A stretch of DNA of 64,000 nt from Plakobranchus ocellatus (Eukaryota; Mollusca; Gastropoda; Plakobranchidae): the NCBI GenBank assembly GCA_019648995.1, contig BLXT01003611.1, positions 338,599 to 402,598 on the forward strand, in the 5' to 3' direction. The position numbers and the translations under genes were made by a program. The notes beneath the pieces are model-generated. The model was not told the DNA's origin, did no database searches, and was given only the letters and a program-made list of their open reading frames with translations. Positions 63,742-64,000 of the stretch are shown here, piece by piece. Every line of letters starts with the position of its first letter. Position 1 is the first letter of the stretch.

Positions 63742-64000
63742 TGATACTTACTAAAATTAGATCTTTGTGTCAGAAAGAGGCTTAGGTTCAATTTCTAGGA
63801 AAAGCTTCAAAGAGATTAGTTTCAGTTTCAATTTCACTAAGATAACTTGGATGGAATGATTCTGTTGTTAGCACTTTGTGTTGGTTATTTAATCGTATAC
63901 ATGTACATGTAATATAAACATTCTCGATCTAGATATGAAATCTAAGCCGATGCAATTTGTTTCAACTGATAATCAAATGAAGAATGGACCTCTTATTAAT
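63742..64000. repeat. Diverged tandem duplication, right copy (runs off the window)
   Basis: Homologous to 62672-62937 and still matching at the last base, so the duplicated unit continues past the window edge. Confidence 0.75.

Overview
The window is AT-rich eukaryotic (animal) DNA. Its genes are split by GT-AG introns, and it carries many microsatellites, several minisatellites, tRNA-headed SINEs, a decayed LINE and three assembly gaps. The protein-coding content and the recurrent CTAGATCTAG-type patches suggest a mollusc, most likely a gastropod. That is an inference from general familiarity, not from a search.

Three complete multi-exon genes can be reconstructed. (1) An Amt-family ammonium transporter lies on + with 10 coding exons from 14130 to 26953 (615 aa). 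(2) A GLB1-type acid beta-galactosidase (glycosyl hydrolase family 35) lies on - with 17 coding exons from 50952 down to 32719 (673 aa). It has a signal peptide and both catalytic glutamates. (3) An EPHX3/EPHX4-like, membrane-anchored alpha/beta-hydrolase epoxide hydrolase lies on + with 6 coding exons from 54738 to 59782 (345 aa). In all three, every exon junction keeps the reading frame and the summed coding length is a multiple of three. A short candidate first exon at 63076-63099 may begin a fourth gene that runs out of the window.

Layout. 1-14129 is gene-poor flank holding a 42-bp minisatellite, a three-copy 77-bp repeat and two SINEs. 14130-26953 is the transporter; its introns are packed with simple repeats and one possible solo LTR. 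26954-32718 is the convergent intergenic space. 32719-50952 is the beta-galactosidase gene, whose introns contain a LINE remnant, two SINEs, several minisatellites, a partial duplication of its own exon 3, a perfect palindrome, a G-rich tract and a long-TIR MITE. 50953-54737 is the divergent spacer. 54738-59782 is the epoxide hydrolase. 59783-64000 holds a 43-bp minisatellite made of two unit types, and a diverged tandem duplication that contains the candidate exon.

The three genes are ordinary housekeeping functions (ammonium transport, lysosomal glycan breakdown, epoxide detoxification or lipid epoxide hydrolysis) and show no sign of acting as one system. No CRISPR array, operon-like system or intact viral element was found. 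The most interesting features are structural: a young partial exon duplication with a second splice donor, the MITE, the two-variant minisatellite, and the tandem duplication that predicts another gene copy just beyond the right edge.
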